DNA from: AP-15 sp963702685
GTDB taxonomy: Bacteria > Pseudomonadota > Alphaproteobacteria > ATCC43930 > CGMCC-115725
Direction of reading: 5' to 3'
Length of the DNA: 64,000 bases
Assembly: GCA_963702685.1 (NCBI GenBank)
Contig: CAVPDQ010000020.1
Location: 186,001 to 250,000, forward strand
Below, one piece after another: positions 53,259-62,149 of the stretch; within the stretch, counting starts at the first letter, position 1, and each line of letters starts with the position of its first letter. The translations under genes were made by a program, and so were the position numbers. The notes under the pieces were generated by a model, which saw only the letters and a program-made list of their open reading frames with translations, had not been told where the DNA came from and did no database searches.

Positions 53259-53999
53259 ATGACCATGAAAGCTTTTGTGCCTGCGATTTGCCTTGGAGCG
53301 GTTGCGGCTGTTGCTGTTCTTCCGGACACGGTCCGGGCGGCGCCGGTGACGTTCTTTGGAGAAGATCTCAACAACAGCGAGACGGTCCGGCTTAGCGCCC
53401 ATCCCAATTCGGACAACGCAAAAGCGAGTTTTTTCTCAAATCTGACCGGCGTTGGCACCGAAACCTTTGAGAGCTTCGCGGCCGGTGCTAATACCATAGC
53501 GCCCAGCTTTGCCGGCGCGGGAACCGCCACCCTCTCTGGCGGCACCGTGGTGAGCGTTCCGACGGGAACCGATGGCTTCGGCCGCTACCCGATCTCGGGC
53601 AACCAGTATTACGAGGTCAATTCCAGCACGTTCACGATCAGCTTCGATCAACCGATAGCTGCGTTCGGGTTTTACGGCATCGATATCGGCGATTTTGGCG
53701 GCCAGCTGACACTGCATGCGACCGGCGGCGGCGATGTGACACTGACCGTGCCGAACACGATCGGAAACAACGCATCGACCGGCGGATCGGTGCTGTACTA
53801 CGGCTTTTTTGATACCGCGCAAACCTACACGGCCGTCACATTCGGTGACAGCACCACGGACGACGTATTTGCATTTGATGATTTTAGCATTGGTAGCCCG
53901 CAGCAAGTCACGCCCGTGCCAACACCGGAGCCAACCAGCTTGGCCATCCTGTGCGCGGCGTTCGGCGGCTTAGGCTTGCTGCGCCGCCGCCGACGTTAG
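53259..53999 (+). CDS. PEP-CTERM secreted protein, sigma-54-linked (IV)
   Basis: Intact 246-residue protein. MTMKAFVPAICLGAVAAVAV plus LPDTVRA is the signal peptide (an internal ATG, MKAF, is an alternative start). The body has TETFESFAAGANTIAPSFAG and YPISGNQYYEVNSSTFTISF, then QPIAAFGFYGIDIGDFGGQL: the 'FxxPxxAFGFYGTDxGDxGG' pattern of PEP-CTERM proteins with an Ig-like/lectin-like domain. C-terminus VPTPEPTSLAILCAAFGGLG with LLRRRRR is the exosortase signal. Sigma-54 promoter at 53179, paired elements at 52996 and 53108, terminator-like hairpin after the gene. Confidence 0.88.
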   Translation: MTMKAFVPAICLGAVAAVAVLPDTVRAAPVTFFGEDLNNSETVRLSAHPNSDNAKASFFSNLTGVGTETFESFAAGANTIAPSFAGAGTATLSGGTVVSVPTGTDGFGRYPISGNQYYEVNSSTFTISFDQPIAAFGFYGIDIGDFGGQLTLHATGGGDVTLTVPNTIGNNASTGGSVLYYGFFDTAQTYTAVTFGDSTTDDVFAFDDFSIGSPQQVTPVPTPEPTSLAILCAAFGGLGLLRRRRR

Positions 54000-54026
54000 T
54001 CGGCTCAGCGGAGACAAATTCTACAG

Positions 54027-54050
54027 CGGCGCCTCGCGGCGCCGCATTTC
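54027..54050 (+). terminator. Hairpin after PEP-CTERM gene IV
   Basis: GCGGCGCC and GGCGCCGC form a perfect 8-bp stem with a TCGC loop, followed by ATTTCCTT. It is about 30 bp past the stop codon. The tail is weakly T-rich, so termination strength is uncertain. Confidence 0.55.
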
Positions 54051-54132
54051 CTTGTGAGCGTCGCCGGCATCGTCGTCATCGGCAGGCAACACTGCTACCT
54101 TCGACCATATCACGGCCCATTCGCCGCAGTGG

Positions 54133-54205
54133 AAAAGGGGTCAGAGTCAATTTCGTGGCCGAGCCGGCATCATCGACAAATGATCAATAAGTCACTCTGA
54201 CCTCT
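54133..54205. repeat. Inverted repeat GGGGTCAGAGTC...GACTCTGACCTC
   Basis: GGGGTCAGAGTCAATTT and AAGTCACTCTGACCTC face each other across about 40 bp. The GGGGTCAGAGT hairpin type is often found next to RAYT transposases; none is present here. The rest of 54000-54326 has no gene. Confidence 0.5.
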
Positions 54206-54326
54206 TGTTCAAAACGATCTACCTGGAGATTGAAGAGGCGTTTCGCAACCAATCGAGCTTCGGCCACACGCTACCGCGCTCCACGCGATAAAAAGTATCA
54301 CAAGATAAAGCGTGTGGGTAAGGAAG

Positions 54327-55535
54327 TCAGTGCGGACAGGTTACGGGCCCGCGTGCGAGCGCCGTCCGATCGCAGACAACCTTGCCGATCGTATCATTTT
54401 TGATCGTGGTGATCCGGGAAGCGAAGGAGAGAGAAAGATCAGGATGATTTCTGGTAACCGTAGACTGCACGCCGGAGACCGGGATCGTCTGACCGAAAGA
54501 GAGGGAACTCCCATCGTCTAATGATAGGCCGGCCGAGGCATTGCCCGTCACCTGAACGGCGGCAACATTGTCGACGAGTATTTCGGAATTGGTGAGCTCG
54601 TTGATGCCGTCTCCCTGATTGCCTTGTGCGGTGAGCGTCGTGGTCGCGGGATTACCGGAGAACTGCGGGTTGTTGAAAACTGTCATCACTGACAGTTGTT
54701 CCAGGTGCACGCCGTCCGTGTTGTTATTGTTGGCCTGCACCTGCGAACCGGCATCGAGATCGAGGCCCGCCTTGGAATTGAGCGAGATGCCGTTGATCCC
54801 GTTTCCATTGGCGACGATGGAGCCGCCGAAATCGACCATATGCGCGCCTGACACCATCGTGAGGCCAACGGTGAAGTTGTTCGATGAATTCAGGCTGGAC
54901 ACGCCGTCCAGAAAGCCCGAAGCATTTGTGCCCAGCTGCACGCCCAGCGCATTGCCGCTCACCGAGAGTGTTGCCGCCGTCAAATTGATGCTGGAGCCGT
55001 TATTGACCTCGATGCCGAAGACGCCATTTCCGGTGGAAGTGTAGGTTCCGGCGACGATCAGCGAAGAACTCGCTTCGACATCGATGCCGTGCAGGCCGTT
55101 TTGCGACGTGCTGCCGCCGGAGACCGTGACCGAGGAATTCGACCGCGACACGACGCCGGTGACGGCGTTTTGCGTCACGACGTCATTCAAGAGCGTTGCC
55201 TGGGCCGCATTCTCCACCACCGCGCCGTTGCCTCCGGCGGTGATGGTGAGGCCGGTGAGCACTACCCCTTGTGCGCTATTGATGGTGATAGTGTCTTTGC
55301 CGCCGCCATTCAAGGTTGCAGTTGTCCGACCATCGAGCTCTAACCCGGCGGTCGTGATGGTGAAGGGCCCGATACAGGTTCCTTTGACCACGATGGTCGC
55401 GCCCGGTGCGGCACGCTTCAAAGCCCTCCTACGGACCTTCTCTCGCGAGCAGTCCACGATCGAGCCGCCGACGATTGAGCAAATGCCGGCGTGCTGAAGA
55501 GCAACAGCGCAGGAATCGTACGGGTCAGGCGCATG
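54327..55535 (-). CDS. Secreted right-handed parallel beta-helix protein, frameshifted after the signal peptide
   Basis: ATG 55535 gives the signal peptide MRLTRTIPALLLFSTPAFAQ; the frame shifts near 55475 and continues through ICSIVGGSIVDCSREK and GATIVVKGTCIGPFTITTAG (pectate-lyase-like lead-in). About 10 beta-helix coils follow, rich in Asn/Ser/Gly/Val (GVVLTGLTITAGGNGAVVEN, SVTVSGGSTSQNGLHGIDVE, GVFGIEVNNGSSINLTAATL). It ends VVCDRTALARGPVTCPH without a PEP-CTERM signal. Catalytic residues of polysaccharide lyases are not evident; such proteins bind or modify carbohydrate, or act as surface fibres. An upstream frame to 55637 is not coding. No sigma-54 site found. Confidence 0.74.
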   Translation of the reverse strand, partial: HAPDPYDSCAVALQHAGICSIVGGSIVDCSREKVRRRALKRAAPGATIVVKGTCIGPFTITTAGLELDGRTTATLNGGGKDTITINSAQGVVLTGLTITAGGNGAVVENAAQATLLNDVVTQNAVTGVVSRSNSSVTVSGGSTSQNGLHGIDVEASSSLIVAGTYTSTGNGVFGIEVNNGSSINLTAATLSVSGNALGVQLGTNASGFLDGVSSLNSSNNFTVGLTMVSGAHMVDFGGSIVANGNGINGISLNSKAGLDLDAGSQVQANNNNTDGVHLEQLSVMTVFNNPQFSGNPATTTLTAQGNQGDGINELTNSEILVDNVAAVQVTGNASAGLSLDDGSSLSFGQTIPVSGVQSTVTRNHPDLSLSFASRITTIKNDTIGKVVCDRTALARGPVTCPH

Positions 55536-56317
55536 ACTTCTCCTCCCATCCAAATCGGTCGGCATCGCCGAGGACATCGCGGCAGCGCGGCACCCGACGA
55601 TCCGCCGGATGGCGACGGCGGGGTTGCCGAGCGCCATCGGCAGTCCGCGCTAGGCGTTCATCGCCGGTGCGGTCGCGGCTGCAGCGCGTCGCGGGCCTTC
55701 AGCAGCGGCGGGGGCGGGCGAGATGGATGCTTTCACACGGCCGAGCTGACGGTAAGATAAATCCACCGATATTTGCTGATCCGTCAGAAACCCGTCCGTC
55801 CAGCGTCAGAAATAAGGCATTTGAAAAATGTTGTTCGTCCATTGATACTCGGTGCCTTGTCGAAACCCACTGTAATAGCGCGGCTGCAGCGACGGTCAGA
55901 CCGGTTCGCGAACAGGTCTGCCCGGCCCATGGGCCCGCGCTGCACGCGGCCCCGAGGACAGGCCGTGCGCCCGTCCTCGACCGGCAATCGCCACTTGAAG
56001 ATGACGTCTTCGCCGACCGACAGCGCGCATTCCTCGAACAGATGGGCCGCTGGAAGAATACGTGAGACCGCTATATCTTGAAGGTGTCCGAACGGCCAAA
56101 ATATTTCGGGGTTGGCGATGGTGAGCGCCGCAAAGCTTCAGCGCATCGATGCGGCGGGGCGTCTGCCGGGCGACGGCAGTCTTGCCGATGAGGCGGGCCG
56201 GCGACCCGGACGAATGGATGCGCCGGTTTCTGAAGAGACCGATCGCACTTCGCCTTGGTGGCGGCCTCTCAGTTAGGATGCCTGCTTTGCGGAGACGGCG
56301 GAAAAGGGAGGCAATGG
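55536..56317. other. Long non-coding stretch upstream of the LLM oxidoreductase
   Basis: About 780 bp between the divergent beta-helix and LLM-type genes. Frames are open in several directions but arginine- and serine-rich and without recognisable motifs. The stretch around 55750-55870 is less GC-rich than its surroundings and may hold promoters. I find no repeat, RNA gene or 17-bp element in it. Confidence 0.4.
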
Positions 56318-57331
56318 ATGCGGTTTGGGATTTTCGATCATTTGGACGACAGCGGGCAGCCGCTCGGCAAGCATTTCGAGGACCGGCTGAAGCTGGTCGA
56401 GGCTTACGATCGGGCCGGGTTCTACGGCTATCACCTGGCCGAGCACCACAACACGCCGTTGGGCTATGCGCCCTCGCCTGGCATTTTCCTGTCGGCGGTG
56501 GCGCAGCGCACCCGGCAATTGCGTTTCGGGCCGATGGTCTATCTGCTGCCGCTCTACCATCCGCTGCGCCTCGTCGACGAGATCTGCATGCTCGACCAGA
56601 TGTCGGGCGGGCGTTTTCTCTACGGCGTCGGGCGTGGCATCTCGCCGGTCGAGGTCGGCTTTTACGGTGTCGATTTCGACACGGGTGCGGCACAATTCCG
56701 CGAAGCGTTCGAGGCGATCCGCATCGGGCTCGCCGAGGACGAGCTGACCTTTCACGGCAAGTTCTACGATTTCGACCACGTGCCGATGGTCATGAAGCCG
56801 TTCCAGCAGCCGATGCCGGTGTGGTACGGGCTCGGCAACCCGGCGAGTGTCGGCTGGGCCGCCGCCAACGCCGCCAACACGGTGACGCGCCGGCCGCCCC
56901 AGCAGGTGCGCGCGATCACCGACAGCTACCGCGCCGAATGGCAAAAGCTCGGCCGCACGCAAGCCGATCTGCCGCTCCTCGGGGTCAACCGGCACATCAT
57001 CATCGCCGACACCGAAGCGGACGCGCTCGACACCGCGCGCCGCGCCTATCCCGCCTGGCGCCATCATATGGGCCTCTTGTGGCACAAATATAACGTGCCG
57101 TTCCCGCTCGAAGCGGCCTTGCCCGAGGATTGGCGTGAACTGCAAAAACACGGCGACGCGATCGCCGGGACGCCCGCCCAGGTGCGCGACTATATCGCGC
57201 GCGAGATCGAGGCGACCCAAGTCAATTACTATGTCTGCGACTTTGCCTTTGGCACGATCAGCCAGGCCGAGGTGATGCGCTCGATCGAATTGTTCGCGCG
57301 CGAGGTGATGCCGGCCTTTGCCGACGCTTGA
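56318..57331 (+). CDS. LLM class flavin-dependent oxidoreductase
   Basis: A 337-residue luciferase-like monooxygenase from ATG 56318 (GGGAGGCA upstream); a longer frame to 56255 is less likely. MRFGIFDHLDDSGQPLGKHF, LVEAYDRAGFYGYHLAEHHN, GYAPSPGIFLSAVAQRTRQL, LPLYHPLRLVDEICMLDQMS, GRFLYGVGRGISPVEVGFYG are classical bacterial-luciferase-like alpha-subunit motifs, then WYGLGNPASVGWAAANAANT. It uses reduced FMN from a separate reductase and oxidises an unknown substrate. A dienelactone hydrolase gene follows, with start codons only 17 bp apart, suggesting a joint degradative pathway. Confidence 0.9.
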   Translation: MRFGIFDHLDDSGQPLGKHFEDRLKLVEAYDRAGFYGYHLAEHHNTPLGYAPSPGIFLSAVAQRTRQLRFGPMVYLLPLYHPLRLVDEICMLDQMSGGRFLYGVGRGISPVEVGFYGVDFDTGAAQFREAFEAIRIGLAEDELTFHGKFYDFDHVPMVMKPFQQPMPVWYGLGNPASVGWAAANAANTVTRRPPQQVRAITDSYRAEWQKLGRTQADLPLLGVNRHIIIADTEADALDTARRAYPAWRHHMGLLWHKYNVPFPLEAALPEDWRELQKHGDAIAGTPAQVRDYIAREIEATQVNYYVCDFAFGTISQAEVMRSIELFAREVMPAFADA

Positions 57332-57347
57332 AAAAGGAGGGTCAGTC

Positions 57348-58010
57348 ATGGGTCAGACGATCGAATTTGCGCGGCCGGACGGCGGGGCGACCAAGGGCTA
57401 TCTGGCGCTGGCGGGGCATGGGCGGCCGGGGATCGTCGTGATCCAGGAGTGGTGGGGCCTCAACGACCAGATCTGCGGGATTGCCGACCGGTTTGCCCGC
57501 GCCGGCTGGAACGCGCTCGCGCCCGACCTTTACAAGGGCCGCCTGACCGCCAAGCCCGACGAAGCCAGCCATCTGATGGAGGGCCTCGATTTTCCGGGGG
57601 CGACGCACCAGGATTTGCGCGGGGCGACGCAACACCTGAAAAAACAGAGCGGCAAGGTCGCGGTGATGGGGTTCTGCATGGGCGGGGCATTGACCATCGC
57701 CGCCGCGGTGCACATTCCCGAGGCCGACGCCGCAGTGTGCTTTTACGGCATCCCACCCAAGGATTTTGCCGACCCGGCCAAGATCCGCCTCCCGTTCCAG
57801 GGCCATTTTGCCAACCAGGACGATTGGTGCACCCCCGCCTTGGTCAACGACCTCGAAGCGGCGATGAAAGTGGCCGGCGCCCGTTCCGAGATTTACCGCT
57901 ACGACGCCGCCCACGCCTTTTTCAACGAGCGCAGCGCCGCCTATGACGTCGCCTGCGCCAACCAGGCCTGGGACCGGATGTCGGGCTTTTTGCAATCCGC
58001 GATCGGCTAG
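57348..58010 (+). CDS. Dienelactone hydrolase family protein
   Basis: Intact 220-residue protein from ATG 57348 (AAAAAGGAGGGTCAGTC ribosome-binding site). Complete catalytic set: Glu34 in IVVIQEWWGLNDQICGIADR, nucleophile Cys110 in VAVMGFCMGGALTIAAAVHI, Asp159 in GHFANQDDWCTPALVN, and His189 in YRYDAAHAFFNER. It should hydrolyse an enol-lactone (dienelactone to maleylacetate, or an analogue). It is 17 bp downstream of an LLM monooxygenase gene and likely co-translated. It differs from the fused enzyme at 27687 in having the activating glutamate. Confidence 0.92.
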   Translation: MGQTIEFARPDGGATKGYLALAGHGRPGIVVIQEWWGLNDQICGIADRFARAGWNALAPDLYKGRLTAKPDEASHLMEGLDFPGATHQDLRGATQHLKKQSGKVAVMGFCMGGALTIAAAVHIPEADAAVCFYGIPPKDFADPAKIRLPFQGHFANQDDWCTPALVNDLEAAMKVAGARSEIYRYDAAHAFFNERSAAYDVACANQAWDRMSGFLQSAIG

Positions 58011-58043
58011 CTAAAAGCATGATCCGATCAGGTAGAGCCCCCC

Positions 58044-58194
58044 TCACCCTCCTCGGGCTCGACCCGAGGATCCGCGTAAGGCTCGGCGGAGTTTATCCTT
58101 GGGCCGGCCTCCGGCCGGACCCGTGGGCCTCGCCAACCCTTCGCAACCCTTTCCCCCATTCCCATTTGGGGGAGAGGGAAGGGTGAGGGGGCTG
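58044..58194. repeat. Palindromic element (CCTCACCC...GGGTGAGG class)
   Basis: CCCCTCACCCTCCTCGGGCT / AGCCCCGAGG-like arms and CCCATTTGGGGGAGAGGGAAGGGTGAGGGGG form a long imperfect dyad between convergent genes. Related to the element at 27440-27610. Confidence 0.5.
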
Positions 58195-58259
58195 ACGGGC
58201 TGATGAACCTGATCGAATCACGCCCTAGCCCGCCGCCGTGAAGGCCCGGCCGGCGAGGC

Positions 58260-58823
58260 TCAGTTCGGGTCGAGCTCGGTGTCCCAATAGAGGTAGTCGC
58301 GCCAGCTTTCGTGCAGATAGTTGGGCGGAAAGGCGCGGCCGTTCTGCTGCAGGAGATGGGTCGTCGGCTGGATCGGGCGGTGGCGCGGGTACATCCCGCT
58401 CTCGCGCGGCAAGCGGTTGCCCTTCAACAGGTTGCAGGTGCCGCAGGCGGTGACGACATTGGCCCACACCGTGCGCCCGCCGCGCGAGCGCGGCACCAGG
58501 TGGTCGAAGGTCAGATCGTGCGACGGATAGGGGTCGCCGCAATATTGGCAGGTAAAACGGTCGCGCAAAAACACGTTGAACCGGGTAAAGGCCGGGTGGC
58601 GCGCCGCCGGCACATATTCCTTGAGCGAGACGACGCTCGGCAGCTGCATCTCCAAGGACGGGCTGCGCACGCGCACGTCATAGCAGTCGATGATGTTGAC
58701 CCGGTCGAGGAACACGGCCTTGATCGCGTCCTGCCAGGACCACAGCGACAGCGGAAAATAGCTCAGCGGGCGAAAATCCGCGTTCAACACCAGGGCCGGG
58801 CAGTTGTCCAGGCCAGCCATCAT
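58260..58823 (-). CDS. HNH endonuclease family protein
   Basis: Intact 187-residue protein. N-terminal alphaproteobacterial domain: PALVLNADFRPLSYFPLSLW then SWQDAIKAVFLDRVNIIDCY. HNH core: FTCQYCGDPYPSHDLTFDHL, VPRSRGGRTVWANVVTACGT and CNLLKGNRLP. Zinc cysteines in CQYC and CGTC, the catalytic His of DHLVPRSRGG and Asn of WANVV are all present. The tail is RPIQPTTHLLQQNGRAFPPN. This 180-residue family is nearly universal in alphaproteobacteria; it may nick DNA but its role is unproven. Usually not part of mobile elements despite the HNH motif. Confidence 0.92.
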   Translation of the reverse strand: MMAGLDNCPALVLNADFRPLSYFPLSLWSWQDAIKAVFLDRVNIIDCYDVRVRSPSLEMQLPSVVSLKEYVPAARHPAFTRFNVFLRDRFTCQYCGDPYPSHDLTFDHLVPRSRGGRTVWANVVTACGTCNLLKGNRLPRESGMYPRHRPIQPTTHLLQQNGRAFPPNYLHESWRDYLYWDTELDPN

Positions 58824-58946
58824 CGATCAGCCGTCCTCGCCGCCTTTGGTCGCGCCGTGGCGGCGCGCGCTCGCGCCGGCTTGATAGCGGATCGCCGGGC
58901 CGGGGACAACATTCGGCGGGGACAACATTCGCAAAAGCTTCGCCGA

Positions 58947-59846
58947 TCACCGCGTCGGGACCGGCTTTTCGCCATGGTAATCGTAAAAGCCACGGCCGGT
59001 CTTGCGCCCGAGCCAGCCGGCTTCGACATATTTGACGAGCAGCGGGCAGGGCCGGTATTTGCTGTCCGCGAGCCCCTCATACAGCACCTGCATGACCGAA
59101 AGGCAGGTGTCGAGCCCGATAAAATCGGCGAGCTCGAGCGGCCCCATCGGGTGGTTGGCGCCGAGCTTCATCGCAATGTCGATCGCCTCGACCGAGCCCA
59201 CCCCCTCATAGAGCGTGTAGACCGCCTCGTTGACCATCGGCAGCAGGATGCGGTTGACGATAAAAGCCGGGTAATCCTCGGCCGCGACCGGGGTCTTGCC
59301 GAGCTTCAGCACCAATTCGAGGGTCAGCGCATAGGTTTCCTCGTCGGTGGCGATGCCGCGGATCAGCTCGACCAGGCTCATCACCGGCACCGGGTTCATA
59401 AAGTGCATGCCGATAAACTTGCCGGGCCGGTCGGTGGCGGCGGCGAGCCGGGTGATCGAGATCGACGATGTGTTGGTCGCGATCAATGCGTCGGAACGCA
59501 GCGCCGGGGTCAGGTTTTTAAAGATTTCGCGCTTGACCGCCTCCTTCTCGGTCGCCGCCTCGATCACCATGTCGCAATCGCCAAAGAGCGAGAAATCGAG
59601 GCCGGTGCTGATGCGCGCCATGGCCGCGGCCTTGTCCTCCTCGCGCACCGTGCCGCGCGCCACCTGGCGCGCCAGGTTGCGCTCGATCACGCCGCGGCCG
59701 CGCTCGAGCGCTGCGTCGTTGACGTCGGTCATCGCCACGTCGAGCCCGGCAAGCGCGCAGACATGGGCGATGCCGCTGCCCATCTGGCCGGCGCCGACGA
59801 CGCCGATTCGCCGCAGCCGATCGAGCGACACCGGCACCGCGCTCAC
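58947..59846 (-). CDS. 3-hydroxybutyryl-CoA dehydrogenase
   Basis: Intact 299-residue protein: RIGVVGAGQMGSGIAHVCAL (NAD Rossmann), VMTDVNDAALERG-like acidic motif, MVIEAATEKEAVKREIFKNL, IATNTSSISITRLAAATDRP, catalytic His in GMHFMNPVPVMSLVEL paired with Glu, and C-terminal MGPLELADFIGLDTCLSVMQ with GRKTGRGFYDYHG. The enzyme oxidises (S)-3-hydroxybutyryl-CoA (or reduces acetoacetyl-CoA). Its ATG overlaps the etfA stop by 4 bp in the same operon (etfB, etfA, this gene), which couples its NADH/FAD chemistry to beta-oxidation or butyrate metabolism. Often annotated paaH/hbd. Confidence 0.93.
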   Translation of the reverse strand: MSAVPVSLDRLRRIGVVGAGQMGSGIAHVCALAGLDVAMTDVNDAALERGRGVIERNLARQVARGTVREEDKAAAMARISTGLDFSLFGDCDMVIEAATEKEAVKREIFKNLTPALRSDALIATNTSSISITRLAAATDRPGKFIGMHFMNPVPVMSLVELIRGIATDEETYALTLELVLKLGKTPVAAEDYPAFIVNRILLPMVNEAVYTLYEGVGSVEAIDIAMKLGANHPMGPLELADFIGLDTCLSVMQVLYEGLADSKYRPCPLLVKYVEAGWLGRKTGRGFYDYHGEKPVPTR

Positions 59847-60787
59847 TGGCGGCGTTCCAGCTCGGCGGCAAGCTCGGGCAGGACCTTGAACAGATCGCCG
59901 ACGAGGCCGTAATCGGCGATCTGAAAGATCGGCGCCTCCTCGTCCTTGTTGATCGCGACGATGACCTTCGAATCCTTCATCCCGGCGAGATGCTGGATGG
60001 CGCCGGAAATCCCGACCGCGATATAGAGCTCGGGTGCGACGATTTTGCCGGTCTGGCCGACCTGGTAGTCGTTCGGGACAAAGCCGGCATCGACCGCGGC
60101 GCGCGAGGCGCCGACCGCCGCGCCGAGCTTGTCGGCAACCGCTTCCAACAGATGAAAATTGTCGCCCGATTGCATGCCGCGCCCGCCTGAAATGATGACC
60201 CTGGCGCTGGTCAGCTCCGGCCGCTCCGATTTCGACAATTCGGCCCCGAGAAACTCGGAGAGCCCGGCGTCAGGCGTCGAGGCGACCGTCTCGATCGGCG
60301 CATTGCCGCCGGTCGCGGCACCCGGTGGAAAGGCGGTGCCGCGCACCGTGATGACCTTGACCGGGTCTTTCGATTGCACCGTCTGCAAGGCGTTCCCGGC
60401 ATAGATCGGGCGCACAAAGGTATCGGGCGAGACGACGGCGCTGATGTCGGAAATCTGCATCACGTCGAGCAATGCCGCCACCCGCGGCATCAGGTTCTTG
60501 CCCGCCGTCGTCGTCGGGGCCAGCAGATGGGTATAGCTCTGGGCGAGCGCGACGAGGAGCGGCGCCAGATTTTCGGCGAGCCCATGCTCATAGGCCGCGT
60601 CGTCGGCGAGCAGCACGTTCCTGACGCCGGCGGCTTTGGCCGCCGTTTCGGCGACGGCGCGGCAATCCTTGCCGGCAACCAAGATATCGGCCTCGCCGGG
60701 TGCAATCTCGGCGGCCGCGGCGAGCGCGTTCAGCGTGGCGGGCTTCAACACCCGATTGTCATGCTCGGCAACGACGAGAGCGGCCAT
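59843..60787 (-). CDS. etfA: Electron transfer flavoprotein alpha subunit
   Basis: Intact 314-residue protein (MAALVVAEHDNRVLKPATLN). C-terminal FAD domain: SARVIISGGRGMQSGDNFHL, LEAVADKLGAAVGASRAAVD, AGFVPNDYQVGQTGKIVAPE, LYIAVGISGAIQHLAGMKDS. Together with the beta subunit it forms the FAD/AMP-containing ETF that takes electrons from acyl-CoA dehydrogenases to ETF:quinone oxidoreductase. Start overlaps the etfB stop by one base. Order etfB-etfA-3-hydroxyacyl-CoA dehydrogenase is common in alphaproteobacteria. Confidence 0.96.
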   Translation of the reverse strand: MAALVVAEHDNRVLKPATLNALAAAAEIAPGEADILVAGKDCRAVAETAAKAAGVRNVLLADDAAYEHGLAENLAPLLVALAQSYTHLLAPTTTAGKNLMPRVAALLDVMQISDISAVVSPDTFVRPIYAGNALQTVQSKDPVKVITVRGTAFPPGAATGGNAPIETVASTPDAGLSEFLGAELSKSERPELTSARVIISGGRGMQSGDNFHLLEAVADKLGAAVGASRAAVDAGFVPNDYQVGQTGKIVAPELYIAVGISGAIQHLAGMKDSKVIVAINKDEEAPIFQIADYGLVGDLFKVLPELAAELERRQ

Positions 60788-61536
60788 CAGATCACCCTGG
60801 CTTCGGTCTTGAGCTTGTCGACCAGTTCCTCGACCGAGGCGACCTTATGCCCGCCTTCGCGTTTTGGCGGCTCCTCGACCTTGAGCACGATAAGGCGCGG
60901 CGCCGCATCGACACCGAGCGCCTCGGGCGTCGTCACCGCGATCGGCTTTTTCTTGGCGCGCATAATGTTGGGGAGCGAGGCATAGCGCGGCTCGTTGAGG
61001 CGCAGGTCGGTGGTGACGACCGCCGGCAATTTGATCGACAGGGTTTCGAGCCCGCCATCGACCTCGCGCGTGACCTGGGCACGGCCGTCGGCGATGACGA
61101 GCTTGGAGGCAAAGGTCGCCTGCGGCCAGCCGAGCAATGCCGACAGCATTTGCCCCGTCTGGCTGCAATCATCGTCGATCGCCTGCTTGCCGATGATCAC
61201 GATTTCCGGCTGTTCGTCGAGGATCACCGCCTTCAGCAATTTGGCGACCGCGAGCGGCTGCAATTCGGCCTGGGTCTCGACCAGGACGCCGCGATCAGCG
61301 CCCATGGCGAGCGCGGTGCGGATCGTCTCCTGGCATTGTGCGGCGCCGAGCGACACGGCGATGACCTCGCTCACGGTCCCGGCCTCGCGCAGCCGCAGCG
61401 CCTCCTCGACGGCGATCTCGTCGAACGGGTTCATCGACATCTTGACGTTGGCGGTTTCGACCCCGGTCTTGTCCGCCTTGACCCGGATCTTGACGTTGTA
61501 GTCGATGACCCGCTTGACCGCGACCAGCGCTTTCAT
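60787..61536 (-). CDS. etfB: Electron transfer flavoprotein beta subunit
   Basis: Intact 249-residue protein: MKALVAVKRVIDYNVKIRVK, VKMSMNPFDEIAVEEALRLR, IAVSLGAAQCQETIRTALAM (AMP/nucleotide site), IGKQAIDDDCSQTGQMLSAL, and YASLPNIMRAKKKPIAVTTP near the end. Standard length. It is the first gene of the leftward etfB-etfA-hydroxyacyl-CoA dehydrogenase operon, so its promoter should lie in 61537-61706. No operator-like dyad was seen there beyond GCCGCCCGGCTTCAGGCGGG. Confidence 0.96.
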   Translation of the reverse strand: MKALVAVKRVIDYNVKIRVKADKTGVETANVKMSMNPFDEIAVEEALRLREAGTVSEVIAVSLGAAQCQETIRTALAMGADRGVLVETQAELQPLAVAKLLKAVILDEQPEIVIIGKQAIDDDCSQTGQMLSALLGWPQATFASKLVIADGRAQVTREVDGGLETLSIKLPAVVTTDLRLNEPRYASLPNIMRAKKKPIAVTTPEALGVDAAPRLIVLKVEEPPKREGGHKVASVEELVDKLKTEARVI

Positions 61537-61706
61537 CTCGTCCTTCTCCAGAGGGCGGCGTGCCGCCCGGCTTCAGGCGGGCGAATTTGTGCATGCACAC
61601 CCGGCGAAGGCAAGAGCCTCGCACCGGCAACCACTTGCGCCGGATCCGCTGCCCGCCCTGCTGCGAATGAAACGGCGCCGGGCCCAGACCGTTGATAAAA
61701 ATTAAG

Positions 61707-62066
61707 ATGACGCTACTTCGACCGATCCCGCTCGCCTTCTCGGCGCTGGTCATCGCCGCGCCGCTTCCGGCCGCGGGTCAAGCCGCCGCGACACCGGGGA
61801 GCGTCGTGCGCAACGGTGTGGTGTCGCTCGGGGTCCTCCCCACAGCGTCGTCGCCCCAGACAAACCCGGCGGCGAGCGTCGCCGCCGCCTCCTCCGCTTC
61901 CGGGGCTCGCTCGACTGCCGCCGCCACGACAAGCGGCGGCTCCGGCCGGTCCGGCGCGGGCGTGCCGGCGACGAGCGGCGTTCCGGCCTGGCTCACATGC
62001 CCGCCTTCGGGCGCCTCCGGCATCGCGCCATTCCTGACCGGCACCGAGCTTTCCTGCGCCCCGTGA
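61707..62066 (+). CDS. Small secreted Ala/Ser/Gly-rich protein of unknown function
   Basis: A 119-residue protein from ATG 61707 (a TTG at 61692 is possible). MTLLRPIPLAFSALVIAAPL with PAAGQA is a signal peptide. The mature part begins TPGSVVRNGVVSLGVLPTAS, is low complexity (Ala/Ser/Gly/Pro) to about residue 90, and ends CPPSGASGIAPFLTGTELSC, with two cysteines. I recognise no family. It is divergent from etfB, convergent with a PEP-CTERM gene, and could be another envelope protein. The low complexity means it might be a spurious ORF. Confidence 0.45.
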   Translation: MTLLRPIPLAFSALVIAAPLPAAGQAAATPGSVVRNGVVSLGVLPTASSPQTNPAASVAAASSASGARSTAAATTSGGSGRSGAGVPATSGVPAWLTCPPSGASGIAPFLTGTELSCAP

Positions 62067-62149
62067 GCGGCCCTGGCACCGCGCGAACGGCCGCCTGCCT
62101 CGCCTCGGCAAAACGGGCGCACCCGCAAATGCGCCCGCTGCGTGCCCGA

